This document shows, one piece after another, positions 60,492 to 64,000 of a stretch of 64,000 bases of DNA. The stretch's first letter is position 1, and each line of letters starts with the position of its first letter. The notes beneath the pieces were generated by a model, which saw only the letters and a list, made by a program, of their open reading frames with translations, was not told the DNA's origin and did no database searches. Position numbers and translations under genes: made by a program. This DNA comes from DATMER01 sp963741305 (lineage in GTDB: Bacteria > Acidobacteriota > Thermoanaerobaculia > Multivoradales > UBA5704). The stretch lies in assembly GCA_963741305.1 (NCBI GenBank), contig CAVUHL010000003.1, positions 7,378,001 through 7,442,000 on the forward strand, in the 5' to 3' direction.

Positions 60492-63400
60492 ATGTCCCGA
60501 GCCGTCACGCTCCTTGGCCTGCTCGTTCTCGCTCTCGTAGGCTTTACCGGTTTCGCGGTGGATGCGGCGGCTCCGGCCTCGTTCCGGTTCGCGAAGGAAT
60601 CTGCCGGCCAGCCGGCGGCGGAGGCGTCCGCTCCGATCCGCCTCACCGCCTCCGACGGCACCGGCCTCACCCTCGTGGCCCTGGAGGCGAACGGCGTCCT
60701 CGAGCCGCCTCTCGCCTTCACCCAGCTGCACCTGACGTTCGAGAACCCCCGCGACCAGGTGATCGAGGGCCGCTTCCAGATCTCCCTGCCGCCCGGGGCG
60801 GCCCTCTCCCGCTTTGCCATGAAGATCGGCGACGCCTGGCAGGAGGGCGAGGTGGTGGAGACCCAGCGCGCCCGCGTGGTCTATGAGGAGTTCCTCCACC
60901 GCAAGCAGGACCCGGCGCTGCTCGAACAGGAGGCCGGCAACGAGTTCTCGGCCCGCATCTTCCCGATCCCGGCCCGCGGGCGCAAGGAGCTGATCGTCTC
61001 GTACTCCCACGCGCTCACCCGGGCGGACGAGCCCTACGTCCTCCCACTCCTCGGACTTTCGGACGTCGGCCGGCTCGACGTGCGCGTGCTCCTCGGCGAG
61101 CGTCCGGCCTCTGGAGCGGCGGCCAGCAACCTCGGGGGTGAGGTCAGCGAGCGGCGCATGGTCGAGCTGCACAAGCGGGACTGGACTCCCGACCGCGACC
61201 TCCGGATCAGCCAGGATCAGGTCGGGAGCCGGTCGGGTCTGCGCCACGGCAACCTCGCGGTCGTGCGGGTTGCGGCCCCGGTCGAGGCCGTGCCGCAGGA
61301 GATCGGCGGCCTCTATGTGCTCGTCGATTCGAGTGCCTCCCGTGCCCTGGGCTACGCCGCCCAGGTGCGCCGGCTCGGCGAGCTGATCGGCGGCCTGCGT
61401 GACGGGGCTGGCCGCTCGATACCGGTAGGCGTCGCCGCCTTCGACCAGGAGGTCGTGCCGGTCTTCGAGGGCACGGCAGGTGGGTTCGGCCCGGCGGAGG
61501 TGCGGCGTCTCGGTGACCGGCGGCCGCTGGGCGCGTCCGACCTCAACCAGGCGCTCACCTGGCTCGGCGAGCGGCTGTCCAAGAGCGGCGGCAAGCATCC
61601 CCGGGTCCTGCTGATCACCGACGGCGTGGCCACGGCCGGCGAGACCGAGACGCGGGCGCTCAAGGCGTCGGTGCGTGCCCTGGGAGTCCACGGTGTCGAG
61701 CGCCTGGACGTGCTGGCCTTCGGGGGCCTGCGCGACGAGGCGGTGTTGCGCGAGCTGACCACCGGCAACCTGCCGCACGATGGCCAGCGCCTCGACGGCG
61801 CGGCGCCCCTCTCCGAGGTCGCCCGCCGGCTGACCCTCGCCTGCCGCTCCGGGATCCCGGTGGCGGTCGAGGGCGCGGCCTGGGTCTGGCCCGAGGCCCT
61901 CGACGGCGTCCAGCCTGGCGACGAGGCCCTGGTCTATGCCGACCTGCCGGCGGGCAGGCCTCTGCGGCTCACCCTGGGGGGCCGGCCGGCGGCGCTCGGC
62001 GAGCCGGTAACCACCGAGCGGCACCTGCTCGAACGCGCCTGGGCCCAGGCGCGCATCGAGCGCCTGCTCCATCTGCGGGAAACCGGCCTTGGCAATGACC
62101 CCGACACCCGCCGGGCGCTCGCGCTCCAGGTCGTCGAGGTGAGCGTCAAGCACCGGGTGCTGAGCCCGTTCACCTCCATGCTGGTGCTCGAAACCGAGTA
62201 TGACTACGCGCGCTTCGGGCTCGACCGGCGCGCCCTCGCCGACATCCTGACCGTCGGCGCGGGAGGGCTGGACGTGCTCGCCCGCACGGGGGCTCTCCCG
62301 CGTGCAGGCGTCGTGGCCGCGGCCCCGAAACCGGCGGAGTCCGGCGCCTTCGACGATTTCGACGAGGCCGAGGAGCCCGGGCCGGAGGGATTTCAGGAGG
62401 TTGTGGAAGGAGGCGTCCAAGGATCCGTCGTCGGAGGCGTTGCAGGGGGAGTGCCCGGCGGTGTGGTGGGGGGAGTGCCCGTCTCCGTGCCGGAGAGCCA
62501 GCCTCTGATAGCCGGCGACGAGCCTCTCCGGGTCGGCGGCGAGGAGCAAGGTGTGGAGGATGTGATCATCGTCGCCCAGGAGGCGCCCCGGCCCGGTCGT
62601 CGTGAGGAGGCGAAGGAGAAGCGGGTCGCGCCCTACTCCGGCCGCTTTGCCGAGGTGAAGGATCTCCTGGACGCCGGCCGGACCGCGGCGGCGCGCTCCC
62701 TGGCCGAGTCCTGGAGCGCCGAGGCGCCCGGCGACGTTCTGGCCCTGATCGCCCTGGGCGAAGCCTGTGAGGCGGCGGGGGAGACCGCCGCGGCTGCGCG
62801 GGCCTACGGCTCCCTCATCGACCTCTTCCCGCGCCGCGTCGACTTGCGCCGGCTGGCGGGTGAGCGCCTCGAGCGGCTGGGAGAGGCAGGGCTTGGGCTG
62901 GCGATCGACACATACGAAAAGGCCGTCCTGGAGCGGCCGGACCACCCTTCAGGCCACCGCCTCCTGGCCTGGGCCCTGCTGCGTGCCGGCCGTTTCGAGG
63001 AGGCGTTCGCGGCGCTCGAGGCGGGGCTTGGCAGGAGCTATCCGGGCGGGCGCTTCGCCGGCGCCGACCGGGTGCTGCGGGAGGATCTGGGCCTCATCGC
63101 CGCCGCCCTGCTGCATGCCGAGCCGGCCCGGCGCGAGGAGGTGCTCGGCCGCCTTGAAGCCCACGGCGCCCGGCTGGAAAGCTCGCCCTCGCTGCGCTTC
63201 GTCCTGACCTGGGAGACCGACGCCAACGATGTCGACCTCCACGTGCATGACCGCAAGGGCGGGCACGCCTACTACAGCCAGAAGTCGTTGCCCTCGGGCG
63301 GAGAGCTGTACGCGGACGTGACCACGGGCTACGGCCCGGAGTGCTTCACGGTGTACGGATCGGCGGCCCGGAGCGCCGCGCCCTACAAGCTGCAGGTGCA

Positions 63401-63575
63401 CTACTACTCCCGCGGCCCGATGGGCTACGGCATGGGCACCGTGCAGGTCGTCACCCACGACGGCGAAGGGGGGCTCGCGGTCGAGCCCCGGCCGTTCGTG
63501 GTGATGACCGACGGCGCCATGGTGGAAATCGGGTCGGTCAAGGAAGGGACGCCGACCCGCGTCTCCCGGCGATAA
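60492..63575 (+). CDS. Secreted VIT - vWA - TPR - DUF2135 protein
   Basis: 1027 residues from ATG 60492. Signal peptide to about 25. VIT domain (~45-190; PLAFTQLHLTFENPRDQVIE). vWA domain (~270-430) with a MIDAS-like DSSAS in LYVLVDSSASRAL and VLLITDGVATAG. A Gly/Val-rich linker (~635-665; GGVAGGVPGGVVGGVP). TPR-like helices (~700-850). C-terminal DUF2135 (~925-1020; TDANDVDLHVHDRKGGHAYY). vWA/VIT proteins bind other proteins through metal; this one is presumably a periplasmic or surface adhesion/assembly protein. Convergent with the next gene. Confidence 0.85.
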   Translation: MSRAVTLLGLLVLALVGFTGFAVDAAAPASFRFAKESAGQPAAEASAPIRLTASDGTGLTLVALEANGVLEPPLAFTQLHLTFENPRDQVIEGRFQISLPPGAALSRFAMKIGDAWQEGEVVETQRARVVYEEFLHRKQDPALLEQEAGNEFSARIFPIPARGRKELIVSYSHALTRADEPYVLPLLGLSDVGRLDVRVLLGERPASGAAASNLGGEVSERRMVELHKRDWTPDRDLRISQDQVGSRSGLRHGNLAVVRVAAPVEAVPQEIGGLYVLVDSSASRALGYAAQVRRLGELIGGLRDGAGRSIPVGVAAFDQEVVPVFEGTAGGFGPAEVRRLGDRRPLGASDLNQALTWLGERLSKSGGKHPRVLLITDGVATAGETETRALKASVRALGVHGVERLDVLAFGGLRDEAVLRELTTGNLPHDGQRLDGAAPLSEVARRLTLACRSGIPVAVEGAAWVWPEALDGVQPGDEALVYADLPAGRPLRLTLGGRPAALGEPVTTERHLLERAWAQARIERLLHLRETGLGNDPDTRRALALQVVEVSVKHRVLSPFTSMLVLETEYDYARFGLDRRALADILTVGAGGLDVLARTGALPRAGVVAAAPKPAESGAFDDFDEAEEPGPEGFQEVVEGGVQGSVVGGVAGGVPGGVVGGVPVSVPESQPLIAGDEPLRVGGEEQGVEDVIIVAQEAPRPGRREEAKEKRVAPYSGRFAEVKDLLDAGRTAAARSLAESWSAEAPGDVLALIALGEACEAAGETAAAARAYGSLIDLFPRRVDLRRLAGERLERLGEAGLGLAIDTYEKAVLERPDHPSGHRLLAWALLRAGRFEEAFAALEAGLGRSYPGGRFAGADRVLREDLGLIAAALLHAEPARREEVLGRLEAHGARLESSPSLRFVLTWETDANDVDLHVHDRKGGHAYYSQKSLPSGGELYADVTTGYGPECFTVYGSAARSAAPYKLQVHYYSRGPMGYGMGTVQVVTHDGEGGLAVEPRPFVVMTDGAMVEIGSVKEGTPTRVSRR

Positions 63576-63583
63576 TCGCGGCG

Positions 63584-64000
63584 CTAGCCTCGCTCGGCAG
63601 GCGCCGCCGCGGCCACCACGAAGGGAGTGGTGGCCGTGCCGGCCTTGCCGGCGGCGTCGGTGACCGTAACCCGCAGCAGGTACTCGCCCGGCTGGAGAGT
63701 GGGCGGACGGAAGGTCATCTCCAGGCGATCAGCACCGGCCTCACCCGCAGCGCGGCTCACCAGGGATAGATCGCCGGCCTGCAGCTCCCGGCCGTCCGCG
63801 GTCAGCACCTGGGAGCGGACCTGGAGATCCCCCTCGTCCGCCAGGTTGTAGCCGAGCAGGGCGAAGCGGGACTCCCCGGTTCCCAGGATCGGCATGGCAG
63901 CCGGCAGGAAGGGCTTGTCTCCCATGCGGAAGGGCATCGGCAGCTCCCGGCGTCCGGGCCGCTGCGCCTCGCGGGCCACCAGCCACTCTCCCTTGGCCTC
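63584..64000 (-). CDS. C-terminal part of a VWFA-related (acidobacterial) protein
   Basis: About 138 residues, open to the window edge, so the N-terminus is missing. RMGDKPFLPAAMPILGTGES, GYNLADEGDLQVRSQVL and QPGEYLLRVTVTDAAG, plus TTPFVV at the end, resemble the C-terminal Ig-like part of the VWFA-related family common in Acidobacteriota. The vWA domain itself is not in view. Confidence 0.55.
   Translation of the reverse strand, partial: EAKGEWLVAREAQRPGRRELPMPFRMGDKPFLPAAMPILGTGESRFALLGYNLADEGDLQVRSQVLTADGRELQAGDLSLVSRAAGEAGADRLEMTFRPPTLQPGEYLLRVTVTDAAGKAGTATTPFVVAAAAPAERG

Overview
This is a GC-rich (about two thirds G+C by eye) bacterial chromosomal window from an organism that looks like an Acidobacteriota member, plausibly class Thermoanaerobaculia. 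The taxon is an inference. It rests on a DUF4388/GAF signalling protein, a DUF1800 + DUF1501 pair, a VIT/vWA/DUF2135 secreted protein with a Gly/Val-rich linker, a C-terminus like the acidobacterial VWFA-related family, and many dispersed palindromic repeats.

Left flank (1-6.2 kb): the C-terminal part of a TPR protein, then a leftward operon of a CHAT-transmembrane-FGE fusion, an OmpA-family protein and a caspase-fold (C25/CHAT-like) protease. From 6.2 to 33.3 kb, two ~1.1 kb inverted, non-coding, hairpin-rich GC repeats bracket 24.8 kb. Inside them lies first a ~6 kb integrative/replicative element (7.8-13.9 kb) with ~160-bp inverted repeats at its ends. It carries recombinase fragments, an AlpA-type regulator, a P4-type integrase, a DnaB-like helicase, a DnaC-like loader and a lambda-O-like initiator with iterons inside its own gene. 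A defence island follows: a three-gene SNF2 helicase / Mre11-SbcD-like nuclease / Rad50-SbcC-like ATPase operon for which I know no named system (14.5-22.0 kb), a low-GC Gabija-type pair (22.1-26.1 kb), and a leftward Shango-type trio of TerB protein, ATPase and helicase (26.2-32.1 kb).

Right half: a small secreted/membrane operon (33.3-35.1 kb); a mostly empty stretch with one gene relic; a CheY - GAF - DUF4388/GAF signalling operon (36.3-39.0 kb); a secreted DUF4412-like protein and a hotdog thioesterase; and a six-gene leftward export operon (52.7 to 40.3 kb) of ABC ATPase, ABC-2 permease fused to an M1-like domain, second ABC-2 permease, lipoprotein adaptor, RND permease, and a degenerate RND permease fused to an ABC ATPase. 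Two of these genes carry the same palindromic repeat inserted in frame. Upstream are two strictly phased 21-bp tandem arrays. Then come an orphan DUF433 antitoxin, an Avs-like nuclease-STAND-TPR protein, an orphan RHH antitoxin, the DUF1800/DUF1501 pair, the VIT/vWA protein and a partial VWFA-related protein.

The accessory theme is anti-phage and conflict biology (SNF2-SbcDC-like, Gabija, Shango, Avs-like, CHAT/caspase-fold proteases) next to an integrase-bearing element and large inverted repeats that could rearrange the island. All family assignments come from reading motifs by eye; no database search was run.
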